Positions 18,663 through 27,992 of a DNA stretch of 37,218 nucleotides are shown piece after piece. This DNA comes from Gammaproteobacteria bacterium (GTDB lineage: Bacteria; Pseudomonadota; Gammaproteobacteria; UWMA-0217), in the NCBI GenBank assembly GCA_026981985.1, contig JALSHZ010000144.1, forward strand, positions 1 through 37,218, given 5' to 3'. The notes beneath the pieces are model-generated. The model searched no databases. It saw nothing but the letters and a program-made list of their open reading frames with translations, and was not told the DNA's origin. Position 1 is the stretch's first letter, and each line of letters starts with the position of its first letter. A program made the translations under genes and the position numbers.

Positions 18663-19334
18663 TCAGGAAGTGGCAGATTCCCCGAGTATGTCCTCCACCG
18701 GTTTGATAATGCCGTGGCGCATGGCGAGTCGGACGAGTTCGGTACTGTTGTGGACGTTCAGCTTGGCTTTGATCTGGGTGCTGTAGTTGGCGACGGTTTT
18801 GTAGCTCAGCGCGAGTTCGCTGGCTGCTTCGTGAGGAGACATGCCCTGGGCGAGCAGGCAGAAGATTTCGAATTCGCGGGTGGTCAGGCAGGCAAATACG
18901 TCTTCATCGGCATGCGATTTTCGCAGGGCCATGTTCTGGGCGAGTGTTTTGTCGAGGTAGGATTGCCCGGCGGCGACGGCGCGAACGCCATCGAGCATGA
19001 TTTCCGGGGCGCAGTTCTTGGTGATGTAACCGCGTGCGCCGGCTTGCATGGCCTTTTCGACGAAAGCGATGTCATCGTGCATGCTGAATACGAGGATGGC
19101 GGCAGACTTGTCGCGCGCTATGATGCGTCGAATGGCTTCCAGGCCACCGATGCCAGGCAGTGACAGATCCATGACCACCACAGACGGGTTTTGCTGCGCG
19201 AACAACTGGCAGGCCTGTTCACCGCTTTCGGCTTCGGCGACGACCTGGATGTCGGGCGCAGCGTCGAGTAGCGAGCGATAGCCCGCGCGAACAACAGCGT
19301 GGTCATCGACCAGCAGTACCCTAAGTGCTTTCAT
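18663..19334 (-). CDS. NarL/FixJ-type response regulator
   Basis: A 223-residue response regulator. The receiver domain (4-120) has Asp10-Asp11, phospho-acceptor Asp56 in SVVVMDLSLPG, and the conserved Lys in GYITKNCAP. The LuxR-type helix-turn-helix (about 150-210) contains LTTREFEIFCLLAQGMSPHEAASELALSYKTV. Its start overlaps the end of the kinase gene by 14 bases, so the pair is co-translated and they are almost certainly cognate. It converges on the surface-protein gene, whose stop is 22 bases away. Targets cannot be told from the sequence; UvrY-like global regulators share this layout. Confidence 0.92.
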   Translation of the reverse strand: MKALRVLLVDDHAVVRAGYRSLLDAAPDIQVVAEAESGEQACQLFAQQNPSVVVMDLSLPGIGGLEAIRRIIARDKSAAILVFSMHDDIAFVEKAMQAGARGYITKNCAPEIMLDGVRAVAAGQSYLDKTLAQNMALRKSHADEDVFACLTTREFEIFCLLAQGMSPHEAASELALSYKTVANYSTQIKAKLNVHNSTELVRLAMRHGIIKPVEDILGESATS

Positions 19335-20664
19335 TGTTTTGCCTCGTTTCTGTGGTGGCCGGAATGACGAGATCGATCTTTACACCGCGGCCTGGAATAC
19401 CAACAAGGGATAAGTTCCCGTTGCAGGAGTCGGCCCGATTCTGCATGCCGGACAAGCCCATGCCCAGTGGTCGCGTGCGGGCATCGAATCCCTGGCCGTC
19501 GTCCTCGATATGCAGGGTGATCCTGCCGTCGCCACTACGTTGCAACAGGATTGTGACGTTGCCGGCACGTGCGTGTTTGGCAATGTTCGTCAATGCTTCC
19601 TGGACGATGCGATAGATGTGTATGCTGATGTCATCATCCACCGTATTGAAATCGCCATTGACGCTGAGTGCCGCGAAAGTATTTTCATGGATGCTGTTCC
19701 AACCATCCACCAGACGCTCGATGGCGGTCGCCAACCCCAATTCATCGAGCACCACCGGTCGCAGCCGATTCATCATGCCGCGCACGACGGTGTACATGTG
19801 GTTGCAGATGTCGACGATCGCCTCGGCACCGTTCTGGCTGCCGGGGCAGGATTGCGCCAGTGATGCGGATTGTGCCTTGATGGCGGTGATCGATTGGCCC
19901 AGTTCATCATGCAGCTCCTGGGCCATATGTCGCTGGTTGGCTTCGAGCATTTGCAGCATGCGCCGGCTCAGCGCCTTGTTCTCGGTTTTTTGTCGATCCA
20001 GCACCGATGCCATGTGATTGAACTTTTGTGATAACTGGTTCAGCTCGGGCAGGTCGAACGCAGGCAAGCGTGCCTTGTAATTACCATCTTGGATAATGTC
20101 CAGGCCGGACGAGATCTCGTTGACCGGTTGCAATGCCCGTCGCACGATCAGCCACGTGAGCACAACGCTGAGTGCGGTGAAGAAGCCAATCAGTACGAGT
20201 ATCGTGCGTGTATCCTTCCACACCCGACCGATTTCATGGCGTGGATCGGGTGTGATGGTGATTTCGACCGGCGTTTCGCTGCTATTGAATTGGCGACGGT
20301 ATTCCCGAACACCGGGTGTTACCATTTTTTCGAACCAAAATGGCGCCATGTTGTCGTGTGGGCTGGGGGAGATGGCGACCGTGTGTGGTAGGGCATACCC
20401 GGCTTGGCGTATGGTCAGGTTCAGGTCACGCAGCTGTTCTATTCTGGAGAGCTCCTCGACAAGCACCTCCATCGGCTTGCGCTCTGGCATGGCGTCACTG
20501 CTGAGAAATACCGCCGATAGCAGTTTCATGATTACCTCGGCGTTGGCATCCAGCTCGCTGGCAACGCTTTCACGAGCATTCTTGACCACCAGCAGCGCAC
20601 CGGACAACACCATGGCCGCAACGATGGCAAGGATCAGTAGCATGATTCGAGTGGCGAGGTTCAT
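19321..20664 (-). CDS. Sensor histidine kinase (HAMP, HisKA_3)
   Basis: A 447-residue membrane kinase cognate to the overlapping regulator gene. The N-terminal membrane span (about 7-28), periplasmic sensor region (about 30-150, no domain recognised), second span (about 152-175) and HAMP linker (RRALQPVNEISSGLDIIQDGNY) are followed by a HisKA_3 helix with phospho-acceptor His252 in MAQELHDELGQS, and by a HATPase_c domain with EDDGQGFD and GMGLSGMQNRA. The ATG is 27 bases after the stop of the HAD/2PGK-like gene on the same strand, so it may belong to the ppsA transcription unit. No strong ribosome-binding site is visible. Confidence 0.9.
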   Translation of the reverse strand: MNLATRIMLLILAIVAAMVLSGALLVVKNARESVASELDANAEVIMKLLSAVFLSSDAMPERKPMEVLVEELSRIEQLRDLNLTIRQAGYALPHTVAISPSPHDNMAPFWFEKMVTPGVREYRRQFNSSETPVEITITPDPRHEIGRVWKDTRTILVLIGFFTALSVVLTWLIVRRALQPVNEISSGLDIIQDGNYKARLPAFDLPELNQLSQKFNHMASVLDRQKTENKALSRRMLQMLEANQRHMAQELHDELGQSITAIKAQSASLAQSCPGSQNGAEAIVDICNHMYTVVRGMMNRLRPVVLDELGLATAIERLVDGWNSIHENTFAALSVNGDFNTVDDDISIHIYRIVQEALTNIAKHARAGNVTILLQRSGDGRITLHIEDDGQGFDARTRPLGMGLSGMQNRADSCNGNLSLVGIPGRGVKIDLVIPATTETRQNNEST

Positions 20665-20691
20665 GCGCCTATTATGGCGGATTGGTGCTGC

Positions 20692-23148
20692 TCACTCCAT
20701 TGCCAGTTGCACCTCCCAGGTGCTGCGTTCCTGCAGGTCTTTCTCTACCTGGTCCCGTAGTGGGTCATCGATCTTCAAGCCGCGCTCGGCGAAGGGGTCG
20801 GCGACACGTTTGACAGCCTGGCTGATGGCCTCGTCGAGGTTGCCACTGTTGTCGATGACCAGTTTGCGCGCACGTCGGCCCATGGTCACGAGATGATCAT
20901 GGTTGTGGCGGATCGCCGCGAAGTGTTGTTGGTAGCGCTGTGAACCGCCGCGTTGCACCCCCGTTTCGCCACGGGTGGCGAGGCGCTCATAATGCAGCTG
21001 TTCGTCACTGACACTGACAATGAGCCAGACGATGTTTGCGGATTCGAAATAGCGTTCGGGTAGCGTACCAGGGATCAAGGCGACGCCGTCGATGACGGCG
21101 GAGATGTTTTCCTTCACCAGGCGATCGATACTGCCGATGACACCCACCATCGTCAGCATGGCGTGGGTATAGAACCAGTGCAGCGAATCCTTCTCGAAGG
21201 ATGATCCGAACAGCTCGGGAAAGGTTTCCTGTGCTTTATGTTCGCCAAGCAGAAAACGCATCGACTGGCGCATGACGGAACGTGACGCGACATCGGACGA
21301 AAATCCGGTCGGTATCCCCATTTCCAAAGAAATATGCTGCGAAATCGTGGATTTTCCGACACCGGAGGTGCCTGATACGAGGACAATGGTGGGTTTGTCG
21401 AGATCCTTGAAATGGGGCGTGCGTTCCAGCCGTGGCGCCAGCCAGAGATAGAAATCGTGGAACTTGGCAGTGTCGAGATCGGGAAATGCTGCCAGCAGCG
21501 CGGCATCCGTCATGATCATGCGTTGCAGGTCGAGTCGCTTGCGGCACCATTTCGCATGTTTTTCGAAATAGTGGTCGATCATTTCTTCCAGGCTATAGGC
21601 CCAGTTATTGACGATGCTTATCGCGTGATCGAACTCTTCCTGGGGATCTTCGGGGGTGCAAGCCTGAATCAGCGCCCAAAGCTGTTCTGCCATCTCGTCG
21701 ACGCCGCCAATATCCCGAAAGCGGCTGCGTATTTTTTTCGGTTTCAGGTTGGTCTGGTCGAGCAGCAATTGTTGCAACAATGCTTTGATTTCGGGCAGAA
21801 GAAAATGCTTGAGTTGTTGTACAACATGCGCACGATCTGCCTGTTTACTGTAATCGAACAGTCCCAAAACGATTTTTCGCGCATGATCGTAAGGCCAGGT
21901 TTTCAAAGAGGATAGCCGGGATACCAGTGTATATTCGGTTTTTTTCAGTTTTTCCTGATACTTGCGTGCGCGTGTGAAAGGGTCGCGAAGGCGTAAATGC
22001 AACGCCAGCAAAAAATCGGTGGAAATCTGCTCCAGCTGTTCTGGCGGCAAAGGGCAATCGTCATCGCACTGGGTGACAAAGCGTTCGATGTCCCGGCGAT
22101 AGCGGCGTTCCTGAGCGATGTGCGGCAATTGCTGAAGCAGTTGTTGCCAACTGTCTCCCTGCTGGAGCCGGGTGCAGATAGCTGTCATCCATTGCCACAG
22201 CGCTTCGGTCTGGACCCCACCATCGATCACGCCGGGGTCTTCACGCTCACCGACGGATAGCAGCACGACCCCGTCGATACGGCGTACCGAATCGTCATTG
22301 CCGCCGCGGTAGAGTTCATTGCCGCTGAACAGGATAGCCCGGGCAGGGATGCCCATATCGAGCAGATCCTCGGCGGCCCGCGCCTTGTCGTTGCCCTCGA
22401 GTACCAGCTTGATGCCACGGGTGGCGTGGCGGTAGGGCATGATCACTGCACCGTCACCGAGTGCGCGCAGCTGGTCGAGCTGTTGCAGCCTTTGCTGCAA
22501 ATGGTCGTTGAGTAGTGAACGCTGACGGGTTTCGCGCTCGCCCTTGTAGTGTTCGACGGAAATGTCGCCGAGCATCATCCAGCTGACGGCGCCGCCGCGA
22601 AAAAATGTCTGCGCCCGGGACGGGTCGAAGCCAGCCTCGGCGAGCAGTGTTTCAAGTTCATCGATCAGGCAATTGTCGGTTGCGAAACCGCCATGCCTCA
22701 ATGCTGTGCTGGCGGCATCGAGTCGCTTTTCCAGTGCCGCTTCCTCCTGCGTTTGTTGCAGTGCAGTGCGCAGGCGAGTCGGGCCGATGATGGCGAGCGC
22801 CTGTGCGGTCGAAAAATGGCGTTCAAAATCGGCGTCGTGCTGCCATGCTTTACTGTCAGGATCGAAAACGTGTTTGCTGCTACCTTCACCGCCGTAATAA
22901 ATAACATGGTCGAGTACATCGTCGGGCAGGCGAAAGAGAAGGCGTGGTCCCATTTTATCGATGGCGACGCCGCTGACGGGTGCCCAGGCGATATGGTGTG
23001 TTTTCAAAACACGGATAAATTCGCTGAGTTGCCTGATCTGTTCATCGCTGGGGCGTTCGCCCGATTTGAACAAAGTGTCGTCAACGTCGGTCAGCCAGGC
23101 ACCTTGATAATTCAATTGTCGGTGATCCAGGGTTCCCTCTGCCTTCAT
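20692..23148 (-). CDS. HAD phosphatase / 2-phosphoglycerate-kinase-like fusion protein
   Basis: An 818-residue, two-enzyme protein. Residues about 14-330 look like a HAD-superfamily hydrolase: motif I TDVDDTLF gives nucleophile Asp21 and Asp23, and a late GNDDS block sits near the expected metal-binding motif. Residues about 340-580 are mostly helical and unrecognised. Residues about 585-790 form a P-loop kinase with Walker A GTSGVGKST at 593-601, then a GIPTGFSSDVASRSVMRQ segment and IDGVALIPGTL, a pattern like archaeal 2-phosphoglycerate kinase (2-phosphoglycerate to 2,3-bisphosphoglycerate). It starts 12 bases after ppsA, so the two are co-transcribed, which fits a substrate around phosphoglycerate/PEP. 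Catalysis by either half is inferred, not shown. No signal peptide or membrane span. Confidence 0.8.
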   Translation of the reverse strand: MKAEGTLDHRQLNYQGAWLTDVDDTLFKSGERPSDEQIRQLSEFIRVLKTHHIAWAPVSGVAIDKMGPRLLFRLPDDVLDHVIYYGGEGSSKHVFDPDSKAWQHDADFERHFSTAQALAIIGPTRLRTALQQTQEEAALEKRLDAASTALRHGGFATDNCLIDELETLLAEAGFDPSRAQTFFRGGAVSWMMLGDISVEHYKGERETRQRSLLNDHLQQRLQQLDQLRALGDGAVIMPYRHATRGIKLVLEGNDKARAAEDLLDMGIPARAILFSGNELYRGGNDDSVRRIDGVVLLSVGEREDPGVIDGGVQTEALWQWMTAICTRLQQGDSWQQLLQQLPHIAQERRYRRDIERFVTQCDDDCPLPPEQLEQISTDFLLALHLRLRDPFTRARKYQEKLKKTEYTLVSRLSSLKTWPYDHARKIVLGLFDYSKQADRAHVVQQLKHFLLPEIKALLQQLLLDQTNLKPKKIRSRFRDIGGVDEMAEQLWALIQACTPEDPQEEFDHAISIVNNWAYSLEEMIDHYFEKHAKWCRKRLDLQRMIMTDAALLAAFPDLDTAKFHDFYLWLAPRLERTPHFKDLDKPTIVLVSGTSGVGKSTISQHISLEMGIPTGFSSDVASRSVMRQSMRFLLGEHKAQETFPELFGSSFEKDSLHWFYTHAMLTMVGVIGSIDRLVKENISAVIDGVALIPGTLPERYFESANIVWLIVSVSDEQLHYERLATRGETGVQRGGSQRYQQHFAAIRHNHDHLVTMGRRARKLVIDNSGNLDEAISQAVKRVADPFAERGLKIDDPLRDQVEKDLQERSTWEVQLAME

Positions 23149-23160
23149 TGTTCGCTACCG

Positions 23161-25521
23161 TCAATCGCTCGATTCGGCGAGCATCAGCCAGGTGGTGGTT
23201 ACCGTGTCCGGATTGAGCGACACGCTGCTGATGCCATGCTCCATCAGCCAGCGTGCAAGGTCGGGATGATCCGATGGCCCCTGGCCACAGATGCCGACGT
23301 ATTTGCCTGCGTCCCGGCAGGCGGAAATGGCCATCTCCAGCATGGCGAGGACGGCGGGGTTACGCTCGTCGAATGCCGCTGCCACCAATGAGGAGTCGCG
23401 ATCGATCCCCAGCGTCAGTTGGGTCATGTCGTTGGAACCGATGGAAAAACCATCGAAATGTTCGAGAAACTGCGAAGCCAAAACAGCATTCGATGGCAGC
23501 TCGCACATCATGATATGGCGCAGGCCATTGTCACCGCGCGCCAGGCCGTTGTCCGCGAGCAGTGTGGTGACGGCTTCTGCCTCATGCAGTGTGCGCACAA
23601 AAGGGATCATCACTTCCAGGTTTGTCAGGCCCATTTCGTTGCGCACGAAACGAATCGCTTCGCACTCCATTTCGAAGCAGGGCTGGAAGTCGGCAGAGAT
23701 GTAGCGCGCTGCGCCACGAAAACCGATCATCGGATTTTCTTCCCGTGGCTCATACAAGTCGCCGCCGAGCAGGTTGGCATATTCATTCGATTTGAAATCG
23801 GACATCCGTAGAATAACGGGTTTGGGCGCGAACGCAGCGGCAATAGTGGATACGCCTTCGATGATCCGTTTGACGAAATAGTCCCGCGGGTTGCCCCAGG
23901 CCATTGTGCGTTGCTTGATTTGTTGCTGCAGCGCCGGTTCGAGGCTGGCGTATTCGAGCAGCGCACGCGGATGGATGCCGATCATGTTGTTGATGATGAA
24001 TTCCATTCGCGCCAGCCCGACACCCTGATGCGGAAGCTGCGCAAAATCGAAGGCGCGTTCGGGATTGCCGACATTCATCATCACTTTGACATCCAGCTCT
24101 GGCATGTTCGTCAGCTCGGTGCGAGCTACTTCGTAGTCGAGCATGCCTTCGTAGATGTAGCCCGTGTCGCCTTCGGCACAGGAGACCGTCACGTCCTGGC
24201 CATCGGGAATACGGCTGGTCGCATCACCGCAGCCGACGACCGCCGGCACGCCGAGTTCGCGAGCGATGATTGCGGCATGGCAGGTGCGGCCACCGCGGTT
24301 GGTGACGATGGCCGAAGCGCGTTTCATGATGGGTTCCCAGTCGGGATCGGTCATGTCGGTCACCAGCACGTCACCGGGCTGCAGGCGATCCATTTCATCG
24401 AGACTGTGAATGATATGGGCAGCGCCTGAGCCGATTTTGCTGCCGATGGAGCGGCCTTCCGCCAGCACTTTGCCACGTTCCTTGAGGCGATACTTTTCGA
24501 TCACCTTGCCGCTTTGACTTTGCACCGTTTCCGGGCGCGCCTGCACGATATAGAGTTCGCCATCGATACCGTCCAGCGCCCACTCGATGTCCATTGGCCT
24601 GCCGTAATGCTGTTCGATGGTGACGGCATGGCGTGCCAGCGCCTCGACCTGCGCGTCCTCGATGCAGAAACGTAGCCGCTCGTTCGGATCGCTGTCGACG
24701 ATCTGCACGGGTTGCTCGCCACTGGCGTAGATCATCTTGATTGCCTTGGCGCCCAGATTGCGCCGTAAGATGGCCGGCCGACCGTCAGCGAGCGAGGGTT
24801 TGTACACGTAGAACTCGTCTGGATTGACCGCGCCTTGTACCACCATTTCACCCAGCCCGTAGCTACCAGTGATGAACACTGCATCGCGAAAGCCCGATTC
24901 CGTATCGAGCGTGAACATCACGCCGCTGGCGGCCAGATCCGACCGAACCATTTTCTGCACCCCGGCAGACAGCGCCACCTGGTGGTGGTCGAACCCCTGG
25001 TGTTCGCGGTAGGCAATGGCACGATCGGTGAACAGTGAGGCGAACACCTTGCGCAGGGTGCGCTTGAGGTTATCCAGCCCCTGAATGTTGAGATAGGTTT
25101 CCTGCTGGCCGGCAAAGGAGGCATCGGGTAGGTCTTCGGCGGTGGCTGAGGAGCGCACGGCCCAGCTGGTGCTTTCGCCATATTCGCTGATCAGCCGTTG
25201 CCAGGCCGCGTCCAGGGCTTGTTCGAATGCCGGCTGCAACGGGGTTTCCAGCACCCACTGGCGAATCTGTCGGCCAGTGGCTGCCAGGGCGGTTACATCA
25301 TCGATATCCAGCGCGTCGAGTGCAGCGGCGATGCGCTGATCCAGGCCGTCATGGGCAAGGAATTCACGGTAGGCATGCGCAGTGGTGGCAAAGCCACCCG
25401 GCACGCGGATGCCGAGTCCGCCGAGGTGGCGCAGCATTTCGCCGAGCGAGGCGTTCTTGCCGCCAACCTGGGCGATATCCCCGATAGAGAGCTGGTCTAG
25501 CCAGATGATGTAGTCGTTCAT
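23161..25521 (-). CDS. ppsA: Phosphoenolpyruvate synthase
   Basis: Makes PEP, AMP and phosphate from pyruvate and ATP, the entry to gluconeogenesis. The 786 residues (E. coli 792) contain the ATP-grasp domain (1-345), the swivelling phosphohistidine domain with catalytic His415 in [18 protein letters not shown], and the C-terminal PEP/pyruvate-binding barrel ([19 protein letters not shown], and CGQGPSDHP with the catalytic Cys). GGGAGAA precedes the ATG. It is followed at 12 bases by the HAD/2PGK-like gene and preceded, 74 bases upstream on the same strand, by ppsR, whose product controls this enzyme by threonine phosphorylation next to the catalytic His; that Thr is present as the T of GGRTCH. 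Confidence 0.96.
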   Translation of the reverse strand: MNDYIIWLDQLSIGDIAQVGGKNASLGEMLRHLGGLGIRVPGGFATTAHAYREFLAHDGLDQRIAAALDALDIDDVTALAATGRQIRQWVLETPLQPAFEQALDAAWQRLISEYGESTSWAVRSSATAEDLPDASFAGQQETYLNIQGLDNLKRTLRKVFASLFTDRAIAYREHQGFDHHQVALSAGVQKMVRSDLAASGVMFTLDTESGFRDAVFITGSYGLGEMVVQGAVNPDEFYVYKPSLADGRPAILRRNLGAKAIKMIYASGEQPVQIVDSDPNERLRFCIEDAQVEALARHAVTIEQHYGRPMDIEWALDGIDGELYIVQARPETVQSQSGKVIEKYRLKERGKVLAEGRSIGSKIGSGAAHIIHSLDEMDRLQPGDVLVTDMTDPDWEPIMKRASAIVTNRGGRTCHAAIIARELGVPAVVGCGDATSRIPDGQDVTVSCAEGDTGYIYEGMLDYEVARTELTNMPELDVKVMMNVGNPERAFDFAQLPHQGVGLARMEFIINNMIGIHPRALLEYASLEPALQQQIKQRTMAWGNPRDYFVKRIIEGVSTIAAAFAPKPVILRMSDFKSNEYANLLGGDLYEPREENPMIGFRGAARYISADFQPCFEMECEAIRFVRNEMGLTNLEVMIPFVRTLHEAEAVTTLLADNGLARGDNGLRHIMMCELPSNAVLASQFLEHFDGFSIGSNDMTQLTLGIDRDSSLVAAAFDERNPAVLAMLEMAISACRDAGKYVGICGQGPSDHPDLARWLMEHGISSVSLNPDTVTTTWLMLAESSD

Positions 25522-25595
25522 GCCGGTTCTCCCAGGTGAATATTGTTTAGTTAGATCGCATGCCGAAGCCCGAAACCTGAGTGACTTACATTACA

Positions 25596-26396
25596 CTAAT
25601 TCCGTGATTTCATGATTTTTGCGGCCAGTTCCTCGATGGAGCTGTTCGTTGTTTCCAGCGGCGTCAGACGGTAACGGTCGAACAGCCGTTTGGCGCTGTC
25701 CACCTCGGCGCGGCAAGTCTCTCGTGATGCGTAGCGGCTGCCTGGCCGCCGCCTCTCCCGGATCTGGTGCAGGCGCTCGGGATCGATGCTGATGGCCACC
25801 ACCTTGTCGATGTGTTGTTCGATGGCTTCGGGAAGCCGCCCCTTGACGAAATCGTCCTCGGTCAGTGGATAGTTGGCGGCCTTGAGACCGTAGTGCAGGG
25901 CCAGATAGAGCGAGGTGGGTGTTTTGCCCGAGCGTGACACCCCGATCAGGATGACATCTGCCTGATCGAGTGATTTGAGCGACAGCGCATCGTCGTGGCT
26001 GAGGGCATAGTTGACGGTGTCGATGCGCGCTTCGTAGTGGTTCGTGTTGACCTGGCCGTGGGTTCGACCGGTGGCGCGGGACGGTGCTACGCCGATGTCG
26101 GCGGCGACGCTGGGAATAAACCGTTCGAATATTTCATAGTAGTGGCAGGGTGCATTGCTCAGGAGCCGATCGATCTCACGATCGGGCATTGTGGCGAAGA
26201 CCAGCGGTTTGCGCCCGGTACTCTCCGCCAGCCGCTCCAGCTCATGAATCAATGCTTCAGCCTTTTCGCGGGTATTGGTGAAAGGCAGGTAGTGGCGTTC
26301 GAAATCGACGCCAGGGAATTGCGTCAGCAAGCTGCTGCCAAAGGTCTCGGCGGTAATGCCAGTGCTTTCGGAAACAAAATATACATGCTGAATCAT
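25596..26396 (-). CDS. ppsR: PEP synthase regulatory kinase/phosphorylase
   Basis: Bifunctional regulator (formerly DUF299) that phosphorylates PEP synthase with ADP and removes the phosphate by phosphorolysis. The 266 residues start MIQHVYFVSESTGITAETFG and contain the P-loop GVSRSGKT at 152-159 followed by SLYLALHYGLKAANYPL, the family core. The start at 26396 matches the family and has GAGGAAA upstream; an in-frame ATG at 26438 adds 14 unlike residues. Here it lies upstream of ppsA on the same strand, rather than divergent as in E. coli, so regulator and target may share a transcript. Confidence 0.95.
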   Translation of the reverse strand: MIQHVYFVSESTGITAETFGSSLLTQFPGVDFERHYLPFTNTREKAEALIHELERLAESTGRKPLVFATMPDREIDRLLSNAPCHYYEIFERFIPSVAADIGVAPSRATGRTHGQVNTNHYEARIDTVNYALSHDDALSLKSLDQADVILIGVSRSGKTPTSLYLALHYGLKAANYPLTEDDFVKGRLPEAIEQHIDKVVAISIDPERLHQIRERRRPGSRYASRETCRAEVDSAKRLFDRYRLTPLETTNSSIEELAAKIMKSRN

Positions 26397-26458
26397 CTGA
26401 CCGAGTTTCCTCGATTCCAGGGTTTCGTGGCAATCCAATCTAACCTATCATCACCATT

Positions 26459-26474
26459 GTATAGACCAATATAC
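26459..26474. promoter_or_regulatory. Possible LysR operator (GTATA-N6-TATAC)
   Basis: A perfect interrupted palindrome, GTATA GACCAA TATAC, lies in the 89-base divergent region between ppsR and the LysR gene, ending 12 bases before the LysR start. LysR-type regulators often bind such AT-rich dyads in divergent promoters. The site is suggestive only. Confidence 0.35.
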
Positions 26475-26485
26475 CGGGGAGAACC

Positions 26486-27406
26486 GTGGCCAGCGTCAAC
26501 TATAAGCAGAACAAGCTGAAAAAGCTGCGCGCATTTTGCCAGACAGCGAAACTTGGCAGCGTCACCAAGGCGGCTGAATCACTGTACGCCAGCCAGCCGA
26601 CCATATCGTTGCAGATTCAGGCGCTCGAGCGGGAAATCGGTGCGCAGCTGTTCGAGCGGCGTGGGCCCCACCTGAAACTGACCGCGGAAGGTGAGATTCT
26701 GTGGAATCTGGCGCAACCGTTGGTGCAGGGCATCGACCATTTGCAGGAGAGTTTCGAGGCGCATTGCGGCAATCTGAGTAGCGGTGAGCTGACGATTGCT
26801 GCGGGCGAATCGACGATACTGTATGTGCTGCCCGAGCCGGTGCGCGCCTTCGCCGAACAGTATCCGGGCATTCGCCTGAAGCTTGCCAACGTAACTGGCC
26901 GTGACGGGCTGGAAATGCTGCTTCGCGATGAAGCCGATATTGCGGTCGGCTCGATGCTCGATATTCCCGTCGATATCGAATACGAACCGTTCGTGACCTA
27001 CCATCCGGTACTCATTGCACCAAAGGATCATCCGCTCAGTCACAAGCGGAAGCTGACTTTGCAGGATATCGGCGACTATGGCCTGATTCTGCCGCCTCGC
27101 CATCTCAGTACCTGGCGCATCGTCAAGATGATCTTTGCCCAGCACAGCGTCAGCTTCAATGTCGCGTTGGAAGCGGGCGGTTGGGAGGTCATCAAGCGCT
27201 ATGTGAAACTCGGCATGGGCGTATCGATCGTCACCGACGTCTGTATCACCGACGCAGATCGTCGCGAACTGGCCATCATCGACATCAGCCAGTATTTCCC
27301 CCAACTCAGCTACGGCATCGTCACCCATAAGGGACGCTTCCTGTCCGCCCCGGCGCGCCGCTTCATCAACATCATCCAGGACTGTTTCGGGCATGAGAAT
27401 GGCTGA
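26486..27406 (+). CDS. LysR-family transcriptional regulator
   Basis: A 306-residue transcription factor. The winged helix-turn-helix lies at about 8-68 (LRAFCQTAKLGSVTKAAESLYASQPTISLQIQALE), and the effector-binding domain at about 95-300 begins GELTIAAGESTILYVLPEPV. The pattern is nearest the CysB/Cbl-like branch, but I cannot name the effector. The start is GTG at 26486 with GGGGAG just upstream. It is divergent from ppsR with a short shared region holding a palindrome, so it may control ppsR-ppsA and itself; that is inference from arrangement. No aberrations. Confidence 0.9.
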   Translation: MASVNYKQNKLKKLRAFCQTAKLGSVTKAAESLYASQPTISLQIQALEREIGAQLFERRGPHLKLTAEGEILWNLAQPLVQGIDHLQESFEAHCGNLSSGELTIAAGESTILYVLPEPVRAFAEQYPGIRLKLANVTGRDGLEMLLRDEADIAVGSMLDIPVDIEYEPFVTYHPVLIAPKDHPLSHKRKLTLQDIGDYGLILPPRHLSTWRIVKMIFAQHSVSFNVALEAGGWEVIKRYVKLGMGVSIVTDVCITDADRRELAIIDISQYFPQLSYGIVTHKGRFLSAPARRFINIIQDCFGHENG

Positions 27407-27916
27407 AGCGGCTGTGGTGACAGGCAATGCCTGCCGCTATTGACCTGGTAGCCTTACTAGGTGATTGCAGTGTTCATACCGGGGAATCACCAGCATTTAT
27501 GTGGTTGGGGTTTGCCTGAAAAATCCGCTGAACAGTGTGTTTTATGCCTGATTTCTGGCACCAGAGCGTCGCTGCCGAAAAAGCAACAACAAGCGGCGTT
27601 GGGGCAAAAAAACAACATTTCCTGCTGCTGTTGCCACGATGGCCAACGGAAAATCCAGCGTTTTGTCGTCAGATGTCAACACACCGAAAATCAGTGAAGG
27701 TCACTCCGTCGCCTCGTAGGGAAATCGTGATGATGATTGTGGCAAATGTGTTACATGGAAATGACGATTGAATATGGGAATCATCGCTAGATGGTGTTCA
27801 CAGAAAAATCAAGTGCAATGGGTCATGGGAAAAATTCCCGCCGCCTTACGTTGGTCGAAGGGCGCTTTGATTCCTCTATACTCAGGTCTCGATCAAACAA
27901 TTAGGAGGTAGAGGAC
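27407..27916. other. 510-base stretch without a convincing large gene
   Basis: It holds only weak frames. A small palindrome CAGGCAATGCCTG at 27421-27433 lies just after the LysR stop. Near the end, TATACT at 27877-27882 could be a -10 element for the small ORF at 27917; no matching -35 at standard spacing was found. The stretch is richer in A/T than the flanking genes. Confidence 0.4.
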
Positions 27917-27985
27917 ATGACCGCTATCTTGATCGCTATCATGTTAATCAGTGGTTGGTATCTTCTCAGGGGATTGTTTACCTAA
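27917..27985 (+). CDS. Putative 22-residue membrane small protein
   Basis: An ATG at 27917 preceded by the near-perfect ribosome-binding site AGGAGGT (27903-27909) opens a 22-codon frame ending TAA. The product starts MTAILIAIMLISGWYLLRG and is one hydrophobic span with a single Arg near the end, as in many bacterial small membrane proteins and type I toxins. A possible -10 TATACT lies 35 bases upstream. The stop codon overlaps the first base of the 8-bp target duplication of the mobile element that follows. No family is recognised. The evidence is the strong ribosome-binding site plus the coherent hydrophobic sequence. Confidence 0.55.
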   Translation: MTAILIAIMLISGWYLLRGLFT

Positions 27986-27992
27986 ACACGCA

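Noticed and set aside
27461-27697. 78-codon open frame after the LysR gene
   Set aside because: No ribosome-binding site, an odd CCCC run and no coherent domain.
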